DNA from: Vibrio splendidus
GTDB lineage: Bacteria > Pseudomonadota > Gammaproteobacteria > Enterobacterales > Vibrionaceae
DNA: 55,711 bases
Reading direction: 5' to 3'
NCBI RefSeq assembly: GCF_002873455.1
Contig: NZ_MCUN01000035.1
Span: 171,890 to 227,600, forward strand
A program made the position numbers and the translations under genes. Of the stretch, positions 16,405 to 25,016 are shown piece by piece. Below the pieces are notes generated by a model. The model was not told where the DNA came from. It ran no database searches and saw nothing but the letters and a program-made list of their open reading frames with translations. Each line of letters starts with the position of its first letter. Position 1 is the stretch's first letter.

Positions 16405-17379
16405 CTAAAGCTCAACCACAAGGCTCATGCCCATACGCAGTGTTTCGCTAGTATCAACAGGGTGCGCTTCTACTTCAAAAGTACGTAGGTCGAAGCCTTG
16501 TGCTGCGTCTGTTGAACGCCAAGTCGCGAAATCACCCATTACGGCAATGTGTGTGACTTGGAAAGTTAGTGACTTATCCAGAGCTGGAAGGTATGCCTTA
16601 AACTGACTGCCTTTCTCGAAATGCTTAAGCATATCTTCACGAACATTGAGTACCGCCCAAGCATCGTTGGTGTCGATAACAATCACAACAGGGAAACCTT
16701 GTGGTGCTAGCTCACCGCTGTTCAATAGAACTTGAGAGACTTCGCCATTAAACCAGCTGTGGATCTGTGTGTCTTTCGCGTAAGCTTCAACTTCTGCAAC
16801 TGCGCCCGCCGCCATTAACGCTTTTTGAGCGGCTGCCACTTTGGTTTCGTCACGGGCACCTTCTCGCGCTAATTGATACATTTGGAATGCAGCGCTTTCT
16901 GTGTACTTCGCCGCTTGCCACTGAGTTTTTGCTTCATCACGCTTCTGCTCGGCAACCACACCATCGTTGTAAAGGTTGTTTACGCGTTGGTAAGTTTTGT
17001 CCATGAGATCGGCCGCTGCTTTTGCTTTCAACCATTGATCTTTAGCGGCTTGAATCTGTTGAGTACGTGCGCCATTCTCTGCTTCTTGCGCTAATGCACC
17101 AGCGGCTTTCTGGCCTGCTTTTGCTTGTTCCAACTTCGCGTCAATTTCAGGGCTAAGTAGAGAAAAGATCAATTCACCTTTTTCAACCGAATCACCTTTA
17201 CGCACGAATATTTCATCAATTCTACCAGGTACTTTCGACGAGATACTGTATTGCTGTGCATCGATTTGACCTTGAAGCTTAACTGGTTGAGGTTGATAAG
17301 CTTGGTAAAAACTGTATCCGACCCAGCCAATAATGCCGATACCAACTAAAGATAGAAGAAGGGGCTTAATAGGTTTCAT
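16405..17379 (-). CDS. HlyD/EmrA-type periplasmic adaptor protein
   Basis: A 324-residue membrane fusion protein. One N-terminal helix (LLLSLVGIGIIGWVGYSFYQ) anchors it in the inner membrane. The lipoyl halves are visible as GQIDAQQYSISSKVPGRIDE with FVRKGDSVEKGELIFSL, then a coiled-coil hairpin of about 80-200 rich in A, K, E and Q, and the beta-barrel part (LNSGELAPQGFPVVIVIDTN). It resembles YhiI/YbhG proteins. The adaptor links the two ABC-2 permeases to the TolC-like channel encoded immediately upstream, so the operon specifies a whole envelope-spanning exporter apart from the energy subunit. TAAGGAT before the ATG serves as ribosome binding site. Confidence 0.92.
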   Translation of the reverse strand: MKPIKPLLLSLVGIGIIGWVGYSFYQAYQPQPVKLQGQIDAQQYSISSKVPGRIDEIFVRKGDSVEKGELIFSLLSPEIDAKLEQAKAGQKAAGALAQEAENGARTQQIQAAKDQWLKAKAAADLMDKTYQRVNNLYNDGVVAEQKRDEAKTQWQAAKYTESAAFQMYQLAREGARDETKVAAAQKALMAAGAVAEVEAYAKDTQIHSWFNGEVSQVLLNSGELAPQGFPVVIVIDTNDAWAVLNVREDMLKHFEKGSQFKAYLPALDKSLTFQVTHIAVMGDFATWRSTDAAQGFDLRTFEVEAHPVDTSETLRMGMSLVVEL

Positions 17380-17382
17380 GAA

Positions 17383-18837
17383 TTATCCTTTTGACTGGCT
17401 ATCAGTGTCTGTTTTTGAGTCGAAATCAGACGGAACAGAAGAGGTTAAGTAACTCGAGTAAGCATTCATTTCGCTGGTTAGCGCTAATAGCTTATTAAGA
17501 GAGATTAGGTATTTGAATCGCGCAGCAGATTGCTGGGTTTTGATGCTCGCAAGGTAGAGCTCGGCATCAACCACTTCTAACGAGTTAGAGAGCCCTTGTG
17601 TGAAGGCCTTTTTTCGAAGCAATAAGTTTTCTTGAGCCAAAGACAAGCTTGAGTTTAAGCCTTGAACTTCTTCTATCGCTTGGTTTGCTTCAAGGTAAGT
17701 CTTCTGTACCAACACGGTTAAGTCTTGCTTGGCTTGTGACTTGAGGAATTGAACCTGTGATACAGCACTGTGAGCGGCGGCGACTTTGTCGGAACGGCCT
17801 GAAGTATCAAGCAGTGGAACATTCACACCAATACCAACCAACCAATCGGGTTTCATTTCGCTGGCTAGAGAATCATCTTCATATAGGCTGTAATCTCCGT
17901 ATAGATAGACCTCTGGGTAGTATTTACCCTTCTCTGCTTTAATTAAGCTGCTCGCTTGTTTCTCTTTTGCATCAAGAATCTTAAGGCCGGGGTAGGTCAT
18001 GAGTGTTTGGTCAATGAACACATCCATATGAGGCAGGTTCTTATTGATAAACAGTTGCTCTGAGGGTTCTACACTTTGGCTCTGGCCGAGAATTTGAGTT
18101 AACGCTAATTGAGCAATCTTGAGATCGTTTTGAGCTTTAGTACGCTCAACAACGGCTTTATCTAGGGATGCATCGGCTTGTAGGCGCTCTACTCGTGCGA
18201 TTTGTCCTTGCTGTTCAAGCTTAATAGCGAAATCACGGTGTTGAGTTAATCCTGCTTCGACGGCTTGACGCGTTTTCACGACGTCTTCCGCTAAAATCAC
18301 TGAGAAGTAATATTTACTTAAGTCTTCGTAACGAGCTTGTTTCTCCATCAACAGTTGGCTTTGCGCTTCTTCGCTTTTTCCTTCTGCAGCATTTTGCGCT
18401 GCGGTAATTCGGCCACCCGTAAAAATAGGCCACACTGCACGAATGGAAGAGCTAAAGATGTCTTGTTCGGTGATGGTTGAGGTTACGCCACCAAGCCCAC
18501 TTAATATTGGCTGGAGGATTCCCCCGATAGCCCCCAAATTAGGAACTCCACTTAAGCTATTGGTGAATTGTTCACCATTAATCGTCACATCACTATCAAG
18601 GTGCGTATAGTTAGCCCCTAAGGTGATAGAAGGTAGGTTGAGACTACTTGTCGAGTTTTGAAGGTGTTGATAGCGTTCAACATTGGCTTGTTGAGCCGCC
18701 AGTGAGTTGTTGTTTTCTTGTAATATTTGCCAAGCTTCAGAAAAAGTGAGCGGGGCAGCATAGCTTGGCGAAGCAAATGTGCTGAGGAGCACACTGGCAA
18801 TCGCAAGATATCGGAATTTTGGTTTGGTCATCTGCAT
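17383..18837 (-). CDS. TolC-family outer-membrane efflux protein
   Basis: First gene of the export operon, 484 residues. A signal peptide of about 27 residues (YLAIASVLLSTFASPSYA) is followed by two copies of the outer membrane efflux repeat rich in coiled coil. Examples are LTFSEAWQILQENNNSLAAQ, the glycine-rich strand with FTGGRITAAQNAAEGKSEEA, and LLDTSGRSDKVAAAHSAVSQ in the second half. It should form a trimeric channel for the HlyD-like adaptor. Gap to the next gene is three bases. The in-frame ATG at 18831 is an alternative start; neither has a strong ribosome binding site. A 30-residue insertion (GVPNLGAIGGILQPILSGLG) in the first strand region is hydrophobic and may form extra outer-membrane surface. 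Confidence 0.92.
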   Translation of the reverse strand: MQMTKPKFRYLAIASVLLSTFASPSYAAPLTFSEAWQILQENNNSLAAQQANVERYQHLQNSTSSLNLPSITLGANYTHLDSDVTINGEQFTNSLSGVPNLGAIGGILQPILSGLGGVTSTITEQDIFSSSIRAVWPIFTGGRITAAQNAAEGKSEEAQSQLLMEKQARYEDLSKYYFSVILAEDVVKTRQAVEAGLTQHRDFAIKLEQQGQIARVERLQADASLDKAVVERTKAQNDLKIAQLALTQILGQSQSVEPSEQLFINKNLPHMDVFIDQTLMTYPGLKILDAKEKQASSLIKAEKGKYYPEVYLYGDYSLYEDDSLASEMKPDWLVGIGVNVPLLDTSGRSDKVAAAHSAVSQVQFLKSQAKQDLTVLVQKTYLEANQAIEEVQGLNSSLSLAQENLLLRKKAFTQGLSNSLEVVDAELYLASIKTQQSAARFKYLISLNKLLALTSEMNAYSSYLTSSVPSDFDSKTDTDSQSKG

Positions 18838-18987
18838 TAAATACCAGATTAGAGCATTAACTCTAATGTTAACAGGGCGATAGTCATTTGTCTTGAGTTG
18901 ATTGTCTCACATGATTAGAAACACTCATAACTTGTTAAGTTAATGAAATAAAGTACGTGATGTAGACAACAAAGATCACTGAAACGA

Positions 18988-19013
18988 AAAGAGCACGACA
19001 AGGCGTGCTCTTT
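18988..19013 (-). terminator. Hairpin terminator of the 75-residue protein gene
   Basis: AAAGAGCACG at 18988-18997 pairs with CGTGCTCTTT at 19004-19013 around six bases. The A-run on the left side gives a short U-tract on the minus strand, so it probably ends the small gene upstream of the TolC-like gene. Confidence 0.65.
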
Positions 19014-19051
19014 AAGTTCAGTATAGAAGTGTTTTTACAAAATGACGTGGC

Positions 19052-19279
19052 TTATTTAAAGCTAGGACAATGGTGATCGGCGCGCCAAACCAATTGTCTT
19101 GAACCTTGCATTGTTTGTAATAAATCTCTACCTGACATTTGCGGGAATGCTAACAATACCTTGAGATCGAGAGGGGAGGTGCCATCCTTCTCATAGGCTC
19201 TTACGTGAGTAAAAGTCGATTGTAAGTGTTTGAACAGCATAGTCTTAGTAAGACAAATTCCAAAATTATCGCGTTTCAT
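19052..19279 (-). CDS. Hypothetical protein, 75 residues
   Basis: A short frame with a good ribosome binding site (AAAGGAAACC, with AGGAAA about nine bases before the ATG) and its own downstream hairpin, which together support translation. The product is soluble, mildly basic and has two cysteines (GICLTK and HHCPSFK near the end). No helix-turn-helix, membrane segment or signal peptide is evident. I do not recognise a family. It lies on the minus strand immediately upstream of the TolC-like gene, 214 bases away, with a terminator between, so it is probably a separate unit. Confidence 0.5.
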   Translation of the reverse strand: MKRDNFGICLTKTMLFKHLQSTFTHVRAYEKDGTSPLDLKVLLAFPQMSGRDLLQTMQGSRQLVWRADHHCPSFK

Positions 19280-19883
19280 TGCCTGGTTTCCTTTTCAACA
19301 ATGTTTGTACGTTATGTTTTTAATCCTGTTTCTGTTGGACGTTGCCACTGATCCTTCCTGCTCATCAATGCTTTATTATTGGGTGTTGATTTCATCAACT
19401 ACCTCTGAGTTGTCTGCTGGCTTACGGTGTGTTTGGGTTTGTATTATGACTACCCTTATCTTTTCAACATACGTAGCGGCGAGCGAGTAACTTCTTAATT
19501 ATTGATACGTCCAGTGAGTAAATGATTGTTGCCTTTTTGTTAATCGATTTTTTGGTTGAGATAGCGCTCTTAAAAAAGCGATTTATAGCTTGGCAACAAT
19601 AAACTCTTTCATATGCAACCATTATAATTGTATTTATTTTAAACAACCTAAAAAACACCTAAAAGCTTAGTGATCTAGCTCAATGTTTATCCGTTTATTT
19701 TGGTTTTTAAGCTAATCCGTTCTAAAAATGAACGATTGATCGAGTCGTACAATATAAAGGGTTATCAATTAACAATCTGCTCAATTATTTAGTTGAGTAA
19801 CAGTCACAGATTCACGCACGTAGAAAGGTCATCTAATTAACTTGGTGTTAACATTGTTCGTCTAACACTAGGGATGGTGGAAT
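19280..19883. other. Intergenic region, 604 bp, between divergent genes
   Basis: The longest non-coding stretch of the window. It separates the minus-strand 75-residue gene from the plus-strand sensor kinase and should hold both promoters. Two shadow frames in it are low in protein-like character. I found no repeat array, strong hairpin or RNA-like element. Its length leaves room for a small RNA that cannot be seen by eye. Confidence 0.35.
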
Positions 19884-21536
19884 ATGAAATGGAGTAGTAT
19901 CAGCTTCCGTAAAAGGTTGCTGATTATCATGACGGTCACTGGTCTTGTTGAACTATTGATACTTTCAGCAGCCGGATTTTCTTATATCAAACAATCTCAA
20001 GAGCAAGAGATGGGTTTGAAAGCACTAGGTGTTGCCGATTTTCTTGCCGAATCTCCAGTTGTCTTACGTGCTATCCAACAAAATGGAACCATTGATCCCA
20101 ATGGGGCTCCTTATGTTGTATCCGAAGAAACTCAAATCAAATTCCGAAACCTGACTCAACTGATTGGCGCTGCCTTTATTGTTGTCGGTGACGAAAACGG
20201 CATTCGCCTAGTTCACCCTTATGACGACAGGCTCGGTAAGCCAATGCGCGGTGGTGATAACCAAAAAGCACTGATATTAGGCGAGTCTTATGTATCTACG
20301 GCTAAAGGGTCGCTTGGTTTTTCTGTACGTGGAAAATCTGCGGTTAAAGATGAGCATGGTACTGTCATAGGCGTAGTTTCCGTTGGCTATTTGCTGGATT
20401 CGCTTCAAGACAGAATTGAACCTTACTTAGCCTTTTTGATTGTGATGGCTTTGCTGGTGGTTGCGGTTAATGCGTTGATTTCGAGCTATGTGTCTCGTCG
20501 TTTTCAACGCGCTATTTTGGGCTTTGAACCGGAAGAGATTGGTCGCTTGTACGTAGAGCTTGATGTGACTATGAGTACCGTGAAAGAAGGTATTTTGAGC
20601 ATTGATAAGAACGGGATTTTGCGCTCAATAAACAAAAGTGCCTGCGATATTTTGTCGATAGATAGGGAGTCTGTACTCAACCAACAGCGCCTTTCTGATG
20701 TATTAGCAGGTAGTGATTTAGAACAACTCTTATCAACAGGTGACACTGACCATGATGTCGAGTTGTACCTGAATAATAAGCGAATCGTTGCTAACCGCAG
20801 CCCAATTATAGTGGCGGGTGAAGTCGTTGGTGCGGTATCCAGTTTTCGATTACGAGATGAAATTAACGATTTAACCGACCAGTTATCACAAACCAAAGAG
20901 TATGCTGATCTACTGCGTTCACAAACCCACGAGCATCAAAACAAGCTCAACACGATCAGTGGCTTGATTCAAATGGGCGAGTTGGATTCAGTACAACAGC
21001 TGATTGGTCAAGAAACGGCGCATTATCAAAGCTTGATCGAGTTCTTGCGTGAGACCGTTAAAGATCCGCTCATTGCAGGCATGCTTTTAGGCAAAACAGA
21101 ACGAGCTCGCGAGCTTGGCTTGGAGCTTAAAGTAGAAGAAGGCACAAGGCTTGAAGCGCTGCCTAGCTGGCTGAACGCGGATGACGTTGTCACCATTCTA
21201 GGCAACCTGATAGATAACGCTTTTGATGCCACCATGACGGCTATCAAGCAAGGGGGACAAATAACACCAGTTCGTCGCATCATAGATGTGTCGATCAGTG
21301 ATTTTGGCAATGAAATCATCGTGGAAGTAGAAGATAAAGGGTGTGGTTTACCTAAAGACTTGGCTACAAAAGCACTCACCGAAAAAGGCGTATCGAGCAA
21401 AGCGAAGCAAAATCGCGGTGTTGGCTTGTATCTGATTAAACAACTGGCAGACCGATATCAAGGACAGCTTGAAATGGTCGACAACGAAGACTTTGGTACA
21501 CGAATGACGGTTTATCTGCCCAAAGAAGAACAATAA
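19884..21536 (+). CDS. CitA/DcuS-type sensor histidine kinase
   Basis: A 550-residue membrane kinase of the carboxylate-sensing family. A first helix (LLIIMTVTGLVELLILSAAG) and a second near residues 178-198 (YLAFLIVMALLVVAVNALIS) flank a periplasmic PAS-like sensor containing FIVVGDENGIRLVHPYDDRL and the family motif VSVGYLL before the second helix. A cytoplasmic PAS follows. The kinase part has the H-box TLRSQTHEHQNKLNT-like segment with H349 as likely phosphoacceptor, N-box NLIDNAFDA, and ATP-lid glycines in VEDKGCGLP and GVSSKAKQNRGVGLYLIKQL. Family members bind citrate, malate or C4-dicarboxylates. Its regulator follows 69 bases downstream. The tctCBA tricarboxylate transporter about 9 kb away is a conceivable target. 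Confidence 0.93.
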   Translation: MKWSSISFRKRLLIIMTVTGLVELLILSAAGFSYIKQSQEQEMGLKALGVADFLAESPVVLRAIQQNGTIDPNGAPYVVSEETQIKFRNLTQLIGAAFIVVGDENGIRLVHPYDDRLGKPMRGGDNQKALILGESYVSTAKGSLGFSVRGKSAVKDEHGTVIGVVSVGYLLDSLQDRIEPYLAFLIVMALLVVAVNALISSYVSRRFQRAILGFEPEEIGRLYVELDVTMSTVKEGILSIDKNGILRSINKSACDILSIDRESVLNQQRLSDVLAGSDLEQLLSTGDTDHDVELYLNNKRIVANRSPIIVAGEVVGAVSSFRLRDEINDLTDQLSQTKEYADLLRSQTHEHQNKLNTISGLIQMGELDSVQQLIGQETAHYQSLIEFLRETVKDPLIAGMLLGKTERARELGLELKVEEGTRLEALPSWLNADDVVTILGNLIDNAFDATMTAIKQGGQITPVRRIIDVSISDFGNEIIVEVEDKGCGLPKDLATKALTEKGVSSKAKQNRGVGLYLIKQLADRYQGQLEMVDNEDFGTRMTVYLPKEEQ

Positions 21537-21605
21537 TAATTAAGCACGAAGCGATCTTGTGAAGATCGTCGTGACGGGAAAAGCATGGTTAAAGGAATAA
21601 CATAA

Positions 21606-22301
21606 ATGAATGCAATCACGAGAGTCATGGTCATTGAAGATGATATTGCGATTGCAGAGCTACACCATCGTTATTTACAACAGATGGGTGGCTTTGACGT
21701 GGTGGGGATTGCGACCACGCAGTCTGAAGCGTTAATGCAATTAGACATCTTAAAGCCTGACTTGGTTTTATTGGATGTGTATCTGCCGGATGGATGCGGG
21801 CTTGATATCTTGAACCACGTTCGTGGCAGTAATCAGGGCTGTGATGTGATTCTGATTACCGCAGCTCGAGATGTCGATACGTTGCAACAAGCAATGCGTG
21901 GTGGAGTGGTAGATTATTTACTTAAACCGGTGATGTTTCCTCGCTTGGAAGCCGCTTTGAAAAAATACCAATCGCAACAAAAAGAGTTTGAAACTGTGTC
22001 CGATCTTAACCAAGGGTTGGTGGATAAGATGCTGCAAGCAAATGCTAAGGCGGATCCTGCTAAGGTTTCTACGTTGCCAAAGGGGATTGACGGGGTGACG
22101 CTCAATAAAATTAGAGCCATTTTCCAGCAAACAGATGCGACTGATATCACTGCAGATGAAGCCGGCGAACGCATTGGAGCAAGCCGAACCACAGCAAGGC
22201 GCTATTTAGAGTTTCTCATAACCACTGGTGAACTAGTTGCTGATCTAAATTATGGAACAGTAGGCCGTCCTGAGCGCTGTTATAATCAGTCAAAAAGATA
22301 A
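21606..22301 (+). CDS. CitB/DcuR-type response regulator
   Basis: A 231-residue two-component regulator paired with the preceding kinase. The receiver domain spans residues 1-120 with the acidic pair in MVIEDDIAIAE, phosphoacceptor D57 in DLVLLDVYLPDG, the conserved threonine/serine region in LITAA and K in DYLLKPV. The C-terminal part has an HTH of the CitB type, visible as ITADEAGERIGASRTTARRYLEFL near 180-205, followed by GTVGRPERCY. Family members activate carboxylate uptake or fermentation genes when phosphorylated. A hairpin terminator follows, so the pair forms a two-gene operon. The targets are not encoded next to it; the gene after it is zwf with its own promoter region. Confidence 0.93.
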   Translation: MNAITRVMVIEDDIAIAELHHRYLQQMGGFDVVGIATTQSEALMQLDILKPDLVLLDVYLPDGCGLDILNHVRGSNQGCDVILITAARDVDTLQQAMRGGVVDYLLKPVMFPRLEAALKKYQSQQKEFETVSDLNQGLVDKMLQANAKADPAKVSTLPKGIDGVTLNKIRAIFQQTDATDITADEAGERIGASRTTARRYLEFLITTGELVADLNYGTVGRPERCYNQSKR

Positions 22302-22369
22302 CATGAAGTAAAAAGACAGCTTTCATATTAACGTTCTCGAAGCCGTGTTTATATTAAAGTTAAAATGTA

Positions 22370-22398
22370 AAACCAGTTGAATAAACTGGTTTGATTTT
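22370..22398 (+). terminator. Terminator of the two-component operon
   Basis: AAACCAGTT at 22370-22378 pairs with AACTGGTTT at 22384-22392 around five bases; a short T-rich tail (GATTTTA) follows. The U-tract is interrupted, so the strength is moderate. Confidence 0.6.
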
Positions 22399-22754
22399 AC
22401 TTATCACCTCTCACATCCTACTCCACAGGCCAGATAGCATTCTTTCTTTACTACAATGTTTGAGAATACTGATTTACGTCTATTTCTACCTTTGTTAACT
22501 TCGTTATCGACTAGAATTTGTTCTAAATGAGTCAATATTTAATCGATTGCTTTCACAGTGGTTGATGTAAATCAAATAGTCATAGACAATACTGTCCCGA
22601 ATAGAGGTGATAGTCTTCACCCTCGTTTACCAAACGCATTCTCAAGTGTAATAGGCACTCGCTATTGATGTAATAGCCAAGACCTATTATCTATTTTCGT
22701 ATGTCGCTGATACCTTTGGCGAATACTAAAAACCTTGTTTTTATAGGAAAGATG
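22399..22754. promoter_or_regulatory. zwf upstream region, 356 bp
   Basis: Non-coding DNA carrying the promoter of zwf-pgl-gnd. The AGGAAAG Shine-Dalgarno lies at 22745-22751. I see no clear marbox or SoxS-type site by eye, and no repeats. Confidence 0.4.
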
Positions 22755-24257
22755 ATGGTAATACCTGAAAACAGCAGCATCGTTATTTTTGGTGCATCGG
22801 GAGATCTAACTTACCGCAAGTTAATTCCTGCTTTGTACCACCTGTATGCTAGCAATCAACTACCAGAATCCTTTGCGATTCTTGGAGTGAGCCGTACTGA
22901 GTACAGCGATGAGTCTTACCGTGAGAAGCTGAAGAAGTCTCTTCAGGAAATGGAAAAAACTGAACCAGAGACGCTGAATGCATTTATTGAACATTTGCAT
23001 TACCAAGCGATCAACACTTCAGATGTAGACGACTACGCTCGTTTAGCACAACGTCTAGACAAGCTTGAGCAAGACTACCAATTCGAAAACCATAACACAT
23101 TGTTCTACTTGGCAACCCCGCCAAGCCTATACGGTGTGATTCCAGCAAACCTTGCTGCGCATGGCCTGAATGATGAAAAGAACGGCTGGCGTCGTCTGAT
23201 CATCGAGAAACCATTTGGTTACGATTTAGCATCAGCTCAAGCATTAGATGAAGAGATCCATCATCACTTCCAAGAACACCAGATCTATCGTATCGACCAT
23301 TACCTTGGTAAAGAGACGGTACAAAACCTTCTAGTACTTCGTTTCTCAAACGCGATGTTCGAACCACTGTGGAACCGTAACTTTATTGAATACGTTGAAA
23401 TCACAGGTGCTGAGTTCCTTGGCGTAGAAGAGCGTGGCGGATACTACGACGGCTCTGGCGCAGTTCGTGACATGTTCCAAAACCACCTGCTACAAGTGCT
23501 AGCAATGGTTGGAATGGAGCCACCAGCTCAAATCAATGCGGATTCAATTCGTGACGAAGTGGTTAAAGTACTTCAGTGTCTGAAACCACTGGAAGAAGAC
23601 GACCTGCGTAAAGATCTGGTTCTAGGTCAATACACTACATCAGACGTTCGTGGCCAGCACTTACCTGGTTACCGCGAAGAGCATGGTGTAGCAGACGACT
23701 CTCGTACTGAAACGTATATTGGTCTTAAAGCACATATCAACAACTGGCGTTGGAATGGGGTTCCTTTCTACGTACGTACGGGTAAACGTTTACCAACACG
23801 TGTGACTGAAATCGTGATTCACTTTAAGAACACACCACACCCAGTATTTGGTCAAGATGCGCCAGAGAACAAGCTGATTATCCGTATCCAACCGGATGAA
23901 GGTATTCAGATGAGCTTTGGTTTGAAAGAGCCAGGTGCAGGTTTCAAAGCAAAAGAAGTGAAAATGAACTTCTCTTACTCTGACTTGCCTGAAACTCAAA
24001 TGCTAACGGCTTATGAGCGTCTTCTTCTTGATGCACTGAACGGTGATGCGACTCTGTTTGCGCGTACCGATGCAGTAGAAGCATGTTGGAAGTACGTTCA
24101 ACCAATCTTAGACTTTAAACAAGATCCTCAAGCACTGTTTGGCTATGCTTGTGGTACTTGGGGCCCGCAAGAAGCGGATGAGCTTCTGCAACGTGATGGC
24201 CGCGCATGGCGTTTCCCATGTAAAAACCTAACAGACACGGATTACTGCGAACTATGA
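22755..24257 (+). CDS. zwf: Glucose-6-phosphate 1-dehydrogenase
   Basis: Catalyses oxidation of glucose 6-phosphate to 6-phosphogluconolactone with NADP+, the first step of the oxidative pentose phosphate pathway. I start at the ATG at 22755 (MVIPENSSIVIFGASGDLTY), giving 500 residues, the usual length; AGGAAAG is seven bases upstream. The longer frame adds 18 residues with no ribosome binding site. The dinucleotide fold is seen as FGASGDLTYRKLIPALY, the substrate motif as RIDHYLGKETVQNLL around residue 180, and KPFGYDL near 150. The stop overlaps the ATG of pgl by four bases, so the two are translationally coupled. The GC content and codon use match highly expressed housekeeping genes. Confidence 0.98.
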   Translation: MVIPENSSIVIFGASGDLTYRKLIPALYHLYASNQLPESFAILGVSRTEYSDESYREKLKKSLQEMEKTEPETLNAFIEHLHYQAINTSDVDDYARLAQRLDKLEQDYQFENHNTLFYLATPPSLYGVIPANLAAHGLNDEKNGWRRLIIEKPFGYDLASAQALDEEIHHHFQEHQIYRIDHYLGKETVQNLLVLRFSNAMFEPLWNRNFIEYVEITGAEFLGVEERGGYYDGSGAVRDMFQNHLLQVLAMVGMEPPAQINADSIRDEVVKVLQCLKPLEEDDLRKDLVLGQYTTSDVRGQHLPGYREEHGVADDSRTETYIGLKAHINNWRWNGVPFYVRTGKRLPTRVTEIVIHFKNTPHPVFGQDAPENKLIIRIQPDEGIQMSFGLKEPGAGFKAKEVKMNFSYSDLPETQMLTAYERLLLDALNGDATLFARTDAVEACWKYVQPILDFKQDPQALFGYACGTWGPQEADELLQRDGRAWRFPCKNLTDTDYCEL

Positions 24258-24988
24258 TCAACCACAAGATCTTTGCAACGCCAGAATTGGTCGTTGAAAA
24301 CCTAGCAAACGAAATGAAAGCATACAGCGAGCAGGGTAAACCTGTTCACATTTCATTGTCGGGTGGCAGCACGCCAAAAATGCTTTTCAAGCTTTTAGCT
24401 CAAGCGCCATACGCAGAAGGCATTCAATGGAATAACCTTCATTTCTGGTGGGGCGACGAACGTTGCGTTGCACCTGATGACGCTGAAAGCAATTTCGGTG
24501 AAGCGAATACGCTGTTGTTTTCAAAACTAAGAGAATGTTCTCAAGTAAACCTTCCTGCTGAAAACATCCACCGCATCCGTGGTGAAGATGAGCCAAAAGC
24601 AGAAGCAGAGCGTTTCGCGAAAGAAATGGCAGACGTGATTCCAACAGAAAACGGCACGCCTGTTTTCGATTGGATCCTGCTAGGTGTTGGCGCAGACGGC
24701 CACACAGCTTCACTATTTCCGGGTGCAACTGACTACCAAGATGAGAACCTATCTGTATTAGCTTCTCACCCAGAGTCGGGCCAGATCCGTGTTTCTAAAA
24801 CAGCGAAAGTTTTAGAAGCAGCAAAACGAATCAGCTACCTAGTACTGGGTGCAGGTAAAGTTGAGATCGTTAAAGAAATTCATACAACTTCTGCTTCAGA
24901 ACTGCCTTACCCGGCAGCGAAAATCCAGTCTAAAACTGGTGAGACAGAGTGGTTCCTAGATTCAAATGCAGCAAGTGCTATCGCATAA
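24254..24988 (+). CDS. pgl: 6-phosphogluconolactonase (DevB type)
   Basis: Hydrolyses 6-phosphogluconolactone to 6-phosphogluconate. The product has 244 residues, the normal length for DevB-type enzymes. Family motifs are ISLSGGSTPKMLFKLLA near residues 33-50, WWGDERCV around 75, the ESNFGEA.TLLF segment after it, and the catalytic-region LLGVGADGHTASLFPG near 146-162. The ATG overlaps the zwf stop in an ATGA, and gnd follows 28 bases later, so all three oxidative pentose phosphate genes form one operon in pathway order. No signal sequence is present. Confidence 0.98.
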   Translation: MINHKIFATPELVVENLANEMKAYSEQGKPVHISLSGGSTPKMLFKLLAQAPYAEGIQWNNLHFWWGDERCVAPDDAESNFGEANTLLFSKLRECSQVNLPAENIHRIRGEDEPKAEAERFAKEMADVIPTENGTPVFDWILLGVGADGHTASLFPGATDYQDENLSVLASHPESGQIRVSKTAKVLEAAKRISYLVLGAGKVEIVKEIHTTSASELPYPAAKIQSKTGETEWFLDSNAASAIA

Positions 24989-25016
24989 GTGCGAATAGCC
25001 GCAAGGAGATAAAATA

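Noticed and set aside
19464..19658. 64-codon minus-strand frame in the intergenic region before the sensor kinase
   Set aside because: AT-rich sequence with no Shine-Dalgarno and no protein-like pattern.
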